From NCBI RefSeq assembly GCF_000737845.1, contig NZ_ATLK01000001.1, positions 930,001 through 994,000 on the forward strand: DNA of 64,000 bases, written 5' to 3'. Source of the stretch: Bifidobacterium bombi DSM 19703 (GTDB taxonomy: Bacteria; Actinomycetota; Actinomycetes; Actinomycetales; Bifidobacteriaceae). The notes below the pieces were generated by a model. The model searched no databases. It was not told the origin of the DNA and was given only the letters and a program-made list of their open reading frames with translations. The position numbers were made by a program, and so were the translations under genes. Positions 53,130 through 63,068 of this stretch are shown piece by piece; position 1 is the stretch's first letter; the number at the start of each line of letters is the position of its first letter.

Positions 53130-54737
53130 ATGGCACTCACACTCACTTCAGCAATCAATCTCCTCAAAGAGCACGACCTTCTTAGAGAGATCATACAAGC
53201 GGACCGATGGTCGCTCGACCCGACCGATTTCACCGAACCCGCCAAGGCGTTCAGTATGATCACCTACGATTCGAGACAGGTCGAAGCCGGGGGCTTGCTG
53301 TTCTGCAAGGGGAACTTCAAAGGCTCGTTCCTTGAAGACTGTGATGCGAAAGGGATGTCCGCATATGTGTCGCAGGACGATTACAGTTCCGACACGAACG
53401 CCGTGGGCATCATCGTCAACGACGTGTACGCCGCGATGAGTCTGCTCAGCGCCGCCTTCTACGACTATCCCCAGCGCGAGATGACGCTCATCGGCATCAC
53501 CGGCACGAAAGGCAAGACCACCACCGCCTACTACGTGCAGGCGATTCTGAACGCCTACAGCTCAGGCAAGGCGGCATTGTTCTCATCCGTCGACAATTGC
53601 CTTGACGGAACGACTTACCGCGAATCGAACCTGACTACCCCCGAGTCCCTCGATTCAATGCGTATGATGCGCGAGGCGGCGAACAACGGAATGAAGTACC
53701 TAGTCATGGAAGTCTCATCCCAGGCATACAAGGTCGGCCGAGTCTATGGGCTCACCTTCGATGTCGGTGCGTTCCTGAACATTTCACCCGACCACATCAG
53801 CCCCATCGAACACCCGACCTTCGAGGACTACCTGTATTGCAAGCGACAGATCGTGCGCAACAGCCGCCGACTTGTCCTCGGCGCCGATTGCGACCATGCG
53901 GGTCTCATCATGCAGGATGCCGCCGACGCCGGCATCCCGGTTCGCACGTTCGCTCTGCGCCACCCCTTGTCGGGTGCGCACTTGGGCGAAGAACCCGTGC
54001 AATCCGCCCGTGCCGATTTCACGGCCAAGCCGATCCCCGGCAGGAATCAGGAGTTCACAGTCGATGCCGATGGTCTTGAACCGATACGACTGCGTCTGTC
54101 CATGCCGGGCGAATTCAATTATTCCAACGCCACTGCGGCTCTGTGCATAGCCGACCTGGTCGGAGTGGACATCACTAACCAATCGCTGACGAAAGCCGTG
54201 GAACCCGTCACCGTTTCGGGACGGATGGAGATGTTCGAAGACGGACACGGTGACGATCGAGGACTCAGAGGACGTCATGATGACGACACCGTGGCCATCG
54301 TGGATTTCGCTCATAACTACACCAGCGTCAAGGCCGTTGTGAATTTCGCCCTGCAACGTTTCAAAAAACGCAGACCGCATCTGACGCTGGTCACGGGTTC
54401 GGTCGGAGACAAGGCCTATGACCGTCGCAAGGAGATCATCGAGGCGGCGCAGGACGAAGTCGACGAGATCATCCTCACATCCGATGACACCAACACAGAG
54501 CCGGCCGAAGAGGTCTGTGCGCAGATGCAAGGCTACATCACGAATCCCGACGTATGTTCACGAATCATCCTCGATCGCGCCTCCGCCGTGAGAACCGCCG
54601 TCGAAGAGGCACGGGAACGCGGCGGCTTCAACGTCTTGCTCATCGTCGGGAAGGGCGACGAGCGCTGGATCAAGGTCGCAGGCAGGCACGTCCCCTATGA
54701 GGGCGATGAGGCCATCATCAAGCGTATGTTCGCATAG
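53130..54737 (+). CDS. murE: MurE-like Mur ligase
   Basis: This ATP-dependent amino acid ligase of cell-wall synthesis adds the third stem residue to UDP-MurNAc-dipeptide. Motifs: YDSRQVEAGGLLFCKGNF, ATP loop GITGTKGKTTTAYYVQAIL, ESNLTTPESLD, SSQAYKVGRVYGL, HISPIEHPTFEDYLYCK and VSGRMEMFE. The meso-DAP motif DNPR is replaced by SDDTNTEP, so a residue other than DAP (Lys or Orn) is expected. It stands outside a division/cell-wall cluster. ATG at 53130 is preferred over the frame's first ATG at 53103. Whether a second murE exists elsewhere cannot be seen. Confidence 0.85.
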   Translation: MALTLTSAINLLKEHDLLREIIQADRWSLDPTDFTEPAKAFSMITYDSRQVEAGGLLFCKGNFKGSFLEDCDAKGMSAYVSQDDYSSDTNAVGIIVNDVYAAMSLLSAAFYDYPQREMTLIGITGTKGKTTTAYYVQAILNAYSSGKAALFSSVDNCLDGTTYRESNLTTPESLDSMRMMREAANNGMKYLVMEVSSQAYKVGRVYGLTFDVGAFLNISPDHISPIEHPTFEDYLYCKRQIVRNSRRLVLGADCDHAGLIMQDAADAGIPVRTFALRHPLSGAHLGEEPVQSARADFTAKPIPGRNQEFTVDADGLEPIRLRLSMPGEFNYSNATAALCIADLVGVDITNQSLTKAVEPVTVSGRMEMFEDGHGDDRGLRGRHDDDTVAIVDFAHNYTSVKAVVNFALQRFKKRRPHLTLVTGSVGDKAYDRRKEIIEAAQDEVDEIILTSDDTNTEPAEEVCAQMQGYITNPDVCSRIILDRASAVRTAVEEARERGGFNVLLIVGKGDERWIKVAGRHVPYEGDEAIIKRMFA

Positions 54738-54818
54738 TGCGTGTGAACGTGCACGTCCACAGGTCCTTCCGCCCGTGCGCATGCACCGACATGCCTACGC
54801 CTTCGTTGGGCGCCTTCC

Positions 54819-57800
54819 TCAACGGATGCGATCGCCTGCGCTCGCCTGTACATCCTCAAGTTTCTGACTGATGACGGCAGTGACGCCGTCGGAACGCATC
54901 GTGACGCCATAGAGCGCATCCGCGATGGCCATCGTCCGCTGCTGGTGCGTGATGACAATGAGCTGGGCGTGGGTGCGCAGGTCTTCGAGGGCGTTCAACA
55001 GACGAGTCAGGTTCAGATCGTCCAATGCCGCCTCGACCTCATCCATGACATAGAACGGACTCGGACGGGCGGTGAAGATGGCGAACAGCAAGGCCAGAGC
55101 CGTAAGCGAACGTTCACCGCCGGAAAGCAGACTCAGCTGCTTCACCCTTTTGCCGGCCGGGCTGGCCTCAACTATCACACCCGTAGTGAGCAGATCATCA
55201 GGATTTTCCAAGCGCAGACGCCCCTTGCCACCCGGGAAGAGGGTGGCAAAGACCCTTTCGAAAGCCGCCGCGGTATCGTCGAAAGCACTCCTGAACACGT
55301 CCACCATCGTCTTGTCGAGGTCCTTGATGAGCTGCAGCAGATCGGCACGGCTTTGGGCCACGTCATTGCGTTGGTCGTTCATGAATTTGTTACGGGTCTC
55401 GAGCGCCTCGTATTCCTCCGTAGCAAGCGGATTGACCTTGCCCAATGCCTCCAGGTCATGGCGCGCCTTCTTCACCCGCTTCTCCTGCTGGGAACGTTCA
55501 TAGGGCACGGTTTCATAACGTGTCTCAGCCCCCTCGGCATCTCCGGAATCCGAATCCAAGGGCACCGGATTGCCTTCATCGTCAAGCACCGGTACGGGAA
55601 CTTCCGGGCCGTATGCGGCAAGCTCGGTCATGGCGATGCCCAGGTCGTCGCTCACTTTCTGTTCCAACTGTCCGAGCCGTGACGCCAATCGTTCGCGATC
55701 CATATCCAGATCGTGCTCCTGACGTTGCAACCGAGACACTTGCGGTTCCAACTCACGGCTGCGGCCACGCAACGCCTTTAACTCTTCGTCATTGTCCAAC
55801 GCCGCGGAAGCCAGTGAGTCTCTCCAATTCCCGACAGCCTCCATGCGCTTATGCACCATTGCAGCCACTGCAAGGGCATCCGCGGCCGTCTCACGCGAAC
55901 GTTCCGCCTGCGATTTGCGGCGTTCGTTCATTTCAGCCGCACGCTCACGCCGGCGCAGGGCATCCTGAGCCTGCGTATGCAGCAACCCAGCCTGCCGTTG
56001 CAGGGATTGTGCCCTATGATCGGCGTCATTCCAAGCTATTTTTGCAGTCGTTTCGGTCTCGCGGGCCGCATCGAGGTCATGTTCCAAGGAACGCTCACGC
56101 TGCTCCAACTCGTTGAAATCGGCCTGGATATCGGATCCGCCTTCAATCCGTTCCAGTGCCTGCCGTGTATCCTGGAGCTTGATTCGGTGCTGCTCGAGTT
56201 CCTCCCCCAATCGTGCCGCACGCTCATCCATCGCCTTGATCCGACGTTCAATGTCGGCATGTCTGCCTTGCGCCTGACGCAAGGATTGTTCAGACTGCTG
56301 GGCTCGAGCGCGAGCCTGAATCCGCAGCTGGGAAATCCTATCGACCTCTCTGCCCGCCTCCTCGCGGGCGTTCTGCGCCTCATCCACCTGCTGGTCGATC
56401 GCGCGCTTGCGCCGTTCAAGCTCTCTCGCTTCCTGAAGTGCCTTGTCACGCCGAGCCACCAGTGAGAGGTCGCTTTGCCGTGCCGTCGAACCACCGATGG
56501 CTCCGACTCTGTTCACGACCTCCCCCGACCGCGTCACCACCTGTCGCCATGTTCCGTCACGATCTGCTGCTTCAAGAGAGAAAGCCGCATCCAGATCCTC
56601 CACCACGGCCACATCCTTCAATAGCCAACGCACCGAGGACACCAAAGCCCGCACATAAGGAGAGCCCTCGGCATCGGGATTGGCACTGACAAGCTCCCAA
56701 GCCCTGGTACAGTCTCGCACCGTACTTGCGGAGTCGGCCGGCTCGACGCTGGTGCGTTGGTCCGCAGCGCCTAGGTCGTCGTCCAGCGCATCGGCACCGC
56801 CATGAACACCACCGAAGGGACGCATCACGACGGCACGGCCGAGTTTGTCGCCATGCGTGCGTCGCAACGCGCCCACCATATCGTCCTCCCCTTTGACTAT
56901 CAGAGCGCTGGCGAACTGGCCCAACGCCTGGGAGATGGCCTCCTCCCAACCTTCACGGACACGGATGAAATCGGTCAGGCCTCCGAGCACATCGACTTGG
57001 TCACCTTCATCACCCAGGCTTTTCAGAGCGCCGGAAGCCGTCCTGCTTTCCAGGGTGTCATTGAGAGCATCGGCCTTGGCCTTCAGCGCTATCACCTGTG
57101 AGTCAAGGTCACGAGAACGCTTGCGCAGATCCTCCAAGGCCTCGGACCTCTCACGCAACGTGGTCCTGGCGCTCTCCAACAGGTCTTCATCATCCGACTC
57201 GTCGGCTCCTTGCATGGACTTCTCAAGTTCGCTGACCTGAGCTTCGGCTTGTTTCGACTGTCGCATGAGGTCGTCACGCTGGGCTTGGGCATCCGCCGAC
57301 CGCGTCTTGGCAAGATCGACTGCGGCCTCTTCGGTGGCCAACAACGTTTTCAGGCTCGTCAACTGGCTTTCGCGCTGTTGCGAGGTGCGGCGCAGCTGGG
57401 CTATGGTTTGGCGTGAAGCGGCCAGCTTTTTCTCGGCATCCGCACGGCTTTCGGTGGCTTTGTCCAATTGCAGACGCGCATCCGCAGCCGCTTGGATCTG
57501 TGTTTTCGCCTGGCTTTCAAGTTCCACGGCACGCGATTGCAACAGACCAGGATCCTCACCGAGATTCACCGACATCTGGCTTTCCGCCGATCGCGCGCGT
57601 TCCTGGGCCAGCGAAGACAAAGCCTTGAAGCGTTCTTCGAGTTGTGAGTAATCGTGCCACAACTCGTTGGCACGGGCTATGGCAGGACTTGATTCGGAAC
57701 TTAACGCCTCGACCTGATCGATGCGCAACTTGACCTGTGCCAAATCACGCTGGGCCCCCTCCAGATCGGAACGAACCTGCCTCATCCGTGCGCGGACGTC

Positions 57801-58526
57801 GTCACGCTCCTGTCCGATCCTCTGCGCGTCATCGGCATAGAGCCGGGCCTGGGCGTCACGCAACGTCACCTGTATGCCATCGGCACGCCGTGAAATCCTG
57901 GCCTGCCTACCGAGCGGACCCAGTTGACGGTGGATCTCACGAAGCAGGTCATCCGTACGCGCCAGGTTGTCCTCGACGTTCTTCAGCTTGCGCAGTGCTC
58001 GTTCCTTACGCTTGCGGTGTTTGAGAATCCCCGCAGCCTCTTCGATGAATGCCCGGTGACCGGCGGGATCGGCCTTCAATATCTCATCAAGCCGCCCCTG
58101 CCCGACGATGACGTGCATCTGCTGGCCCAAACCGGTGTCCGAGAGCAGCTCTTGGATGTCCAGAAGCCGGCACGCCGAACCGTTGATCGCGTATTCGGAG
58201 CCTCCGTTGCGAAAAATCGTGCGGGATATGGTGACTTCGGTGTAATCGATGTCCAGAGCGTGATCCGTATTGTCGATGGTAAGGCTCACCTGGGCCCTGC
58301 CCAGCGGCGGACGATTCGACGTGCCGGCGAATATCACGTCTTCCATCGACGTGCCGCGCAGATTCTTGGCGCCCTGTTCCCCCATGACCCATGTCAACGC
58401 ATCGACGATGTTGGATTTGCCCGATCCGTTAGGCCCGACGACCGCAGTGATTCCGGGCTCGAAACGCAATGTCGTGGCGGTGGCGAAAGACTTGAACCCA
58501 CGTAACGTCAATTCCTTGAGGTACAT
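54819..58526 (-). CDS. smc: Chromosome segregation protein SMC
   Basis: This 1235-residue condensin ATPase acts with ScpA and ScpB. N-terminal head: VVGPNGSGKSNIVDALTWVMGEQG (Walker A) and DTGLGQQMHVIVGQGRLDEIL. Coiled-coil arms run on each side of a hinge (about residues 505-690; LGGLTDFIRVREGWEEAISQALGQFASALI). C-terminal head: signature LLSGGERSLTALALLFAIF, Walker B PFYVMDEVEAALDDLN and the HQQRTM switch. The middle contains acidic insertions near the hinge. The gene is convergent with murE and next to folC. Confidence 0.96.
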   Translation of the reverse strand: MYLKELTLRGFKSFATATTLRFEPGITAVVGPNGSGKSNIVDALTWVMGEQGAKNLRGTSMEDVIFAGTSNRPPLGRAQVSLTIDNTDHALDIDYTEVTISRTIFRNGGSEYAINGSACRLLDIQELLSDTGLGQQMHVIVGQGRLDEILKADPAGHRAFIEEAAGILKHRKRKERALRKLKNVEDNLARTDDLLREIHRQLGPLGRQARISRRADGIQVTLRDAQARLYADDAQRIGQERDDVRARMRQVRSDLEGAQRDLAQVKLRIDQVEALSSESSPAIARANELWHDYSQLEERFKALSSLAQERARSAESQMSVNLGEDPGLLQSRAVELESQAKTQIQAAADARLQLDKATESRADAEKKLAASRQTIAQLRRTSQQRESQLTSLKTLLATEEAAVDLAKTRSADAQAQRDDLMRQSKQAEAQVSELEKSMQGADESDDEDLLESARTTLRERSEALEDLRKRSRDLDSQVIALKAKADALNDTLESRTASGALKSLGDEGDQVDVLGGLTDFIRVREGWEEAISQALGQFASALIVKGEDDMVGALRRTHGDKLGRAVVMRPFGGVHGGADALDDDLGAADQRTSVEPADSASTVRDCTRAWELVSANPDAEGSPYVRALVSSVRWLLKDVAVVEDLDAAFSLEAADRDGTWRQVVTRSGEVVNRVGAIGGSTARQSDLSLVARRDKALQEARELERRKRAIDQQVDEAQNAREEAGREVDRISQLRIQARARAQQSEQSLRQAQGRHADIERRIKAMDERAARLGEELEQHRIKLQDTRQALERIEGGSDIQADFNELEQRERSLEHDLDAARETETTAKIAWNDADHRAQSLQRQAGLLHTQAQDALRRRERAAEMNERRKSQAERSRETAADALAVAAMVHKRMEAVGNWRDSLASAALDNDEELKALRGRSRELEPQVSRLQRQEHDLDMDRERLASRLGQLEQKVSDDLGIAMTELAAYGPEVPVPVLDDEGNPVPLDSDSGDAEGAETRYETVPYERSQQEKRVKKARHDLEALGKVNPLATEEYEALETRNKFMNDQRNDVAQSRADLLQLIKDLDKTMVDVFRSAFDDTAAAFERVFATLFPGGKGRLRLENPDDLLTTGVIVEASPAGKRVKQLSLLSGGERSLTALALLFAIFTARPSPFYVMDEVEAALDDLNLTRLLNALEDLRTHAQLIVITHQQRTMAIADALYGVTMRSDGVTAVISQKLEDVQASAGDRIR

Positions 58527-58569
58527 AGTCAGCCGACACCGCCCTTTTCACGAAGAATACAGTACTTTC

Positions 58570-60240
58570 CTATTCTACTTCGTCACCGGAACCATCGGCA
58601 CCGCCATCGCCACCTTCACGGGCGCGGAGGTTCGCCTCGGAGCGTCCGCCGGACTTAGGCTTCTGGGCTTCATCCGAAAAGTCACCGAATGCTCCACCGA
58701 AGATTTCCGAGACGATATCTTCGTCATCTTCGTCCCTTTCGTTATCGGACGCCCCGTCCTCTGCACTCTGCGGCGCGGGGCCCTTGCGTGAATCAAGGAA
58801 CGCCTCGCCATCACCCGCACCGTCGCCGCGCTCGGATTTCGGCTTGTCCAAAACATCATCGTGACGTTCCCTGAGCAGTGAACGGGCATCACCGGCCAAC
58901 ACGAAACTACCGCAGATAAGCACACCGTGCCCGTAACCCACACCCATCTCGTCATCGCTGTCCACCATGTCCACGGCCGTCTGGATGGCATCCGGAAGGT
59001 CATCGATGCGGGTCACGCGGTCCGCTCCGAAGACCTTGTTCGCCACCTTCTGCAGATCCTCAGCCGGCATCTGCCGGTCGGTCCATGAATTGTTCGTCAC
59101 AATCACATGGCTGAGCAATGGCTCAAGCACACCGAGATAATCCTCCACCTGCTTATCGCGCATCATTGAGACGATGCCGACCAACTGCCGGAAATCATAG
59201 TTCTCTTCTATCGCCGCACGCAGCGACTGTGCCGCATTGAGGTTATGCCCGCCATCGATGATTATGGTGGGCGACGTTCGAACCTGTTCGATGCGACCTG
59301 GAATCCTGACCGAACTGAGTGCCTGCGCCACCACATCCGTTTCAAGTTGACCGGACACAGGGATGACGATCTCCGCAGCCGCGAGCGCCGCGAGGGCGTT
59401 GTGGGCCTGGTGCTCACCGAACTTCGCGACAGGAATGTCCTCATACAGGCCTCGGGGCGTACGCAACGTGACCACCTGACCTCCCACAGCCGGCGCACGT
59501 GAGACGACCTCCATCTCCTCGCCATCGCGGACCATGGTGGCATGGGCGCCGACGGCCGCCTGTTCCAGAATAGGCATGACCTCGGCCTCATGAGGCTGTC
59601 TGCCGATGATAGCCGTGGACTCATGCTTGATGATGCCGGCCTTTTCCGCGGCTATCTCCTCGACGGTATCACCCAACCACTGCATGTGATCCATGTCGAC
59701 GGGGCCGATGACCGCAGCGTCACCGATGAGGGCGTTGGTCGCATCCCACGTGCCGCCCATACCCACTTCGAATATGGCCACGTCCACCGGAGTGTCTGCG
59801 AATTTCCAGACCGCCATGGAAGTAAGAATTTCGAAGAAGCTCATCGGCTCCTTCCCTTCCTTCTGCATCCTGGCGTCCACCAAGGCCACGAAATCCTTGA
59901 TCTGCACCCAGGTATCGATGAAGTCGTCGTCGGAAAGCTGCTGTCCGTCCACGGCGATGCGCTCGTTGATGCGCTCCAGATGAGGCGAGGTGTACAGGCC
60001 GGTTCGCATCCCGTAAGCACGGCAAATGGCCTCAGCCATCCTGGCGGTGGAGCCTTTGCCGTTCGTTCCGGTGACGTGAATAATTCGGAAAGAGTCCTCC
60101 GGGTGCCCCAATAGGTCCAGCATCACGTTCATGCACTCCAGATCATGTCCCTTGTCGGCGTGCGAAGTCGGACGACGCATGATGTCGCGCTCGACCTCAC
60201 CGATGGACATGGCATCTGCATTCGGATGTTCGTATGACAT
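58570..60240 (-). CDS. folC: Bifunctional folylpolyglutamate/dihydrofolate synthase
   Basis: FolC adds glutamate to folates. Seen are IIHVTGTNGKGSTARMAEAI (P-loop), GLYTSPHLERINERI, DVAIFEVGMGGTWDATN, GPVDMDHMQWLGDTVEEIAAEKAGIIK and TIIIDGGHNLNAAQSL. The last 100 or so residues form an acidic tail beyond the folate domain (GDGAGDGEAFLD and similar). The ATG is preceded by AGAGGG. Monocistronic here, with smc downstream. Confidence 0.94.
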   Translation of the reverse strand: MSYEHPNADAMSIGEVERDIMRRPTSHADKGHDLECMNVMLDLLGHPEDSFRIIHVTGTNGKGSTARMAEAICRAYGMRTGLYTSPHLERINERIAVDGQQLSDDDFIDTWVQIKDFVALVDARMQKEGKEPMSFFEILTSMAVWKFADTPVDVAIFEVGMGGTWDATNALIGDAAVIGPVDMDHMQWLGDTVEEIAAEKAGIIKHESTAIIGRQPHEAEVMPILEQAAVGAHATMVRDGEEMEVVSRAPAVGGQVVTLRTPRGLYEDIPVAKFGEHQAHNALAALAAAEIVIPVSGQLETDVVAQALSSVRIPGRIEQVRTSPTIIIDGGHNLNAAQSLRAAIEENYDFRQLVGIVSMMRDKQVEDYLGVLEPLLSHVIVTNNSWTDRQMPAEDLQKVANKVFGADRVTRIDDLPDAIQTAVDMVDSDDEMGVGYGHGVLICGSFVLAGDARSLLRERHDDVLDKPKSERGDGAGDGEAFLDSRKGPAPQSAEDGASDNERDEDDEDIVSEIFGGAFGDFSDEAQKPKSGGRSEANLRAREGGDGGADGSGDEVE

Positions 60241-60685
60241 TAAGACCCTCTAACCCTAGCACCTTGAAATCCGCCGATCTCGTCCGGAACGACGATGACT
60301 GCGATGTTCCCCATTCTAAGTGAGGGAGCGGCCATCGGCGTACATTTCTGCGCCTGGAATACCAACCTTCGTCCATACCCGTCCGCCGGACCGACTTCGC
60401 ACGGTATGGCACGGCACACACGCGGGAGCGGATGCAAGTCTCGCGCGGTCATCTTGTCGTCGCCAACCTGGTATGGCACGGCACACACGGGGGCGGATGC
60501 CCCTCGTACCCGCCGCACCGCTGCGTGAAGGTCGCGTTACGGCAATCCACAATACGTCACGACACCATGCAAACTCGACAACCATGATTAGAATGAACCG
60601 TGTGGAAAGGCCTGGGCAGATGACCCGAGCCATGATCGCGTAACATAAGCGCCCGGCTCGCCGGCACCGCATTTGAGGAGGACTT
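60241..60685. other. Intergenic region with duplicated motif
   Basis: This 445-base gap between the divergent folC and pepP genes contains a 20-base direct repeat pair (listed separately) and no credible gene. Open minus-strand frames translate the repeats but end without family resemblance. Divergent promoters are expected but none is confidently placed. Confidence 0.5.
60403..60489. repeat. Direct repeat pair, 67-base period
   Basis: GGTATGGCACGGCACACACG is found exactly at 60403-60422 and 60470-60489. Homology continues past it (GGGAGCGGATGC against GGG-GCGGATGC), so it is an imperfect duplication of about 35 bases. No function is evident. Confidence 0.8.
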
Positions 60686-62284
60686 GTGGGTTCACCAATC
60701 ACAGAAAAGGACAAGGAGTACGAAGCGATGGAGATGAAGAACGCACCGGGCGCGGATCAAAAACTCAGCGAGCGTGTCAAGAACCGCACCTTGCGCCCTC
60801 AAGGCCAGACGTTCAAGGAATTCATGACGGCTAATTGGGACAACAACGAACCCGAAACTGAACCACTGGAATCCAGTGAATACATTCCGGCACGTCTGCG
60901 AGCGTTAGGCAAGCGCTTTCCTGGAGAACGCCTCATCATTCCCGCGGGCCAGCCGAAGGTACGCAACAACGATGACGATTACGCCTTCCGTCCAGACACC
61001 ACCTTCACTTACTACACCGGTTTAGGCAAGGATTATGAAGCCGGAGCCGTGCTCGTCCTCGAACCGGTCGATCCACAGGGTCCGTCAGCTGCGCCCGGCG
61101 ACACGCACACGCCTGAACTCTATGTGGCCCCACGTTCAGACAACAGCACCGAGGCGTACTACCAGGACGACCATTACGGCGAATATTGGGTAGGCCCACG
61201 CGCAGGCCTGAAGGAACTCAAGGCGATGACGGGCATCGATACGTACGACATCGCGATGCTCCCTCAAGCCTTGGCCAAACCGACACCCGGTACCGATGGC
61301 GGCACAGGCGGTGCCAGCCTGCGCATCATCCGCGACGCCGATCCCGACGTGACCGCCTTGGTCGATGCGGTCCGCACCATGCGCGGTGCCGATACGCAGA
61401 TGCAGGACGAGGCGCTGCCCGCGGACGGTACGCTGCGCGAATTCACGTCGGAAGCCCGCATGATCAAGGACGATTTCGAAATCAATGAAATGCGCAAAGC
61501 GGTGGCGGCGACAAAGGACGGTTTCGACCGGATACTGACCCGCCTGCCAAACGTGCTCGACAAGCCGCGCAGCGAACGCATGTTGGAGGCCGAATTCACT
61601 GGCGTGGCGCGCGAGGAAGGCAACGCGGTGGGCTATGACACCATAGTCGCCTCTGGCGAGCATGCCCCGATTCTGCATTGGATGCGCAACACGGGGACCG
61701 TCGGCACCGGCGAACTGCTGCTCATCGATGCTGGGGTGGAGCTGGACAGCCTGTACACGGCGGACATCACCCGTACCTTCCCTACGGACGGCAAATTCAC
61801 CGACCTGCAGAAAAAGGTCTACCAGGCGGTACTTGATGCTCAACAGGCCGGGTTCGAAGCCGCATGCGTCGGCGCCACATACTCCGACATACACCACGCC
61901 TGCATGCGATCCATCGCCCAGACATTGCATGACTGGGACATCCTGCCGGTAAGCGTCGAGGAATCCCTTGCACCGACCGGCCAGCAACACCGCCGTTGGC
62001 TCGCTTGCGGGGTGGCTCACCATCTCGGACTCGACGTCCATGACTGTGCACAGGCCCGCTACGAGTCCTACCACGGCGGCGCCATTCGACCCGGAATGAT
62101 CTTCACCATCGAACCCGGTCTGTATTTCGCCAAGAACGACCTGCTTCTGCCCACGGAACTGCGGGGCATCGGCGTACGTATCGAGGACGACGTGCTCATG
62201 ACCGAGAATGGCCCCGAATGGATTTCCGCCGGAATTCCCAAGGAGATCGACGATGTGGAACGGTGGATGGCATCCCTGCGCTGA
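60686..62284 (+). CDS. Aminopeptidase P / Xaa-Pro aminopeptidase
   Basis: This metallopeptidase of the pitta-bread fold removes residues before proline. An N-terminal aminopeptidase P domain (LGKRFPGERLIIPAG, DTTFTYYTG) precedes the M24 domain. Metal ligands are in LLIDAGVELDSLYTADITRTFP, VAHHLGLDVHD, FTIEPGLYF and VRIEDDVLMTENGPE. The GTG start at 60686 has a strong GAGGAGG site. Length 532 residues, cytoplasmic. A long hairpin follows. Confidence 0.93.
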   Translation: MGSPITEKDKEYEAMEMKNAPGADQKLSERVKNRTLRPQGQTFKEFMTANWDNNEPETEPLESSEYIPARLRALGKRFPGERLIIPAGQPKVRNNDDDYAFRPDTTFTYYTGLGKDYEAGAVLVLEPVDPQGPSAAPGDTHTPELYVAPRSDNSTEAYYQDDHYGEYWVGPRAGLKELKAMTGIDTYDIAMLPQALAKPTPGTDGGTGGASLRIIRDADPDVTALVDAVRTMRGADTQMQDEALPADGTLREFTSEARMIKDDFEINEMRKAVAATKDGFDRILTRLPNVLDKPRSERMLEAEFTGVAREEGNAVGYDTIVASGEHAPILHWMRNTGTVGTGELLLIDAGVELDSLYTADITRTFPTDGKFTDLQKKVYQAVLDAQQAGFEAACVGATYSDIHHACMRSIAQTLHDWDILPVSVEESLAPTGQQHRRWLACGVAHHLGLDVHDCAQARYESYHGGAIRPGMIFTIEPGLYFAKNDLLLPTELRGIGVRIEDDVLMTENGPEWISAGIPKEIDDVERWMASLR

Positions 62285-62294
62285 CGTCCCTCCG

Positions 62295-62337
62295 TGTGCC
62301 GTCGTCCTTGTCCGATTTCGGCAAGGACGACGGCACA
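62295..62337 (+). terminator. Hairpin after the aminopeptidase P gene
   Basis: A perfect 16-bp stem (TGTGCCGTCGTCCTTG with CAAGGACGACGGCACA, 11-base loop) begins 10 bases after the stop. No T tract follows, so it may need factors or serve as an mRNA end. Confidence 0.7.
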
Positions 62338-62390
62338 CAACCGTATAAATATTTCAAAAGCCGATACAATTCGGACAGGATAAGGCGAGC

Positions 62391-62912
62391 ATGACCACAC
62401 CGGATTTCATTCTGGGACTCCGCAGGAAGATAGGACACGACCCGTTATGGCTCACGGGAGTCGTGGGACTCGTCATGGACGACGAAGGCCATGTGCTGCT
62501 GGGAAAACGATCCGACAGCGGCCAGTGGGCGCTGATTTCGGGGATCGTGGAGCCCGGAGAGCAGCCGGCCGACACTCTTGTACGCGAGTTCAAAGAGGAG
62601 ACCGGCGTCGACGTGACCGCCAGCGAACTGGTCGCCGTCACCTCCGAACCGCACCCGTACGCACTGGGCAACGACGATCAGGTGCATTTCATGAATCTGC
62701 TGTTCCTGTGCGACCTCACGCCGCAAGGCGTGCGCATCCCATCCACGCCCGACGGCGAGAACGAGGAGACCGGTTGGTTCGACCTCGCCGCCCTCCCCCA
62801 GCCCATGCAACCGATGAGTCTGGAGCGGCTGCGCCTTTTCCACAGGTATCTTGCCCGGCATGACGACGGGAAGTCGCACGCTCTGTTCTTTTCGGATGGG
62901 CAACTGCATTGA
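62391..62912 (+). CDS. NUDIX hydrolase
   Basis: The 173-residue protein carries a complete Nudix box (GIVEPGEQPADTLVREFKEE then TGVDV; G-x5-E-x7-REUxEExGU). It would hydrolyse a nucleoside diphosphate linked to another group. The segment before it, VVGLVMDDEGHVLLGKRSDSG, is typical. Substrate unknown. Starts 106 bases after pepP in the same direction. Confidence 0.92.
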   Translation: MTTPDFILGLRRKIGHDPLWLTGVVGLVMDDEGHVLLGKRSDSGQWALISGIVEPGEQPADTLVREFKEETGVDVTASELVAVTSEPHPYALGNDDQVHFMNLLFLCDLTPQGVRIPSTPDGENEETGWFDLAALPQPMQPMSLERLRLFHRYLARHDDGKSHALFFSDGQLH

Positions 62913-63068
62913 ACACTCGCGGCAGGCGAGGAACGTCTGTCCCGAACCAATCCGACACGGGCGCACTCGATACGTCTCTCCTACGGCGGGCTCGATGTAC
63001 GCGATACATGCACCGTCCTCACGTCCATGCCTACACCTTCGATGGTGCCATCGCAAGGCATGCCGTCT

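Noticed and set aside
61136..62338. 400-codon minus-strand open frame opposite the aminopeptidase P gene
   Set aside because: The plus strand encodes all metal ligands of the peptidase; the minus frame has no recognisable domain and runs across the terminator hairpin.
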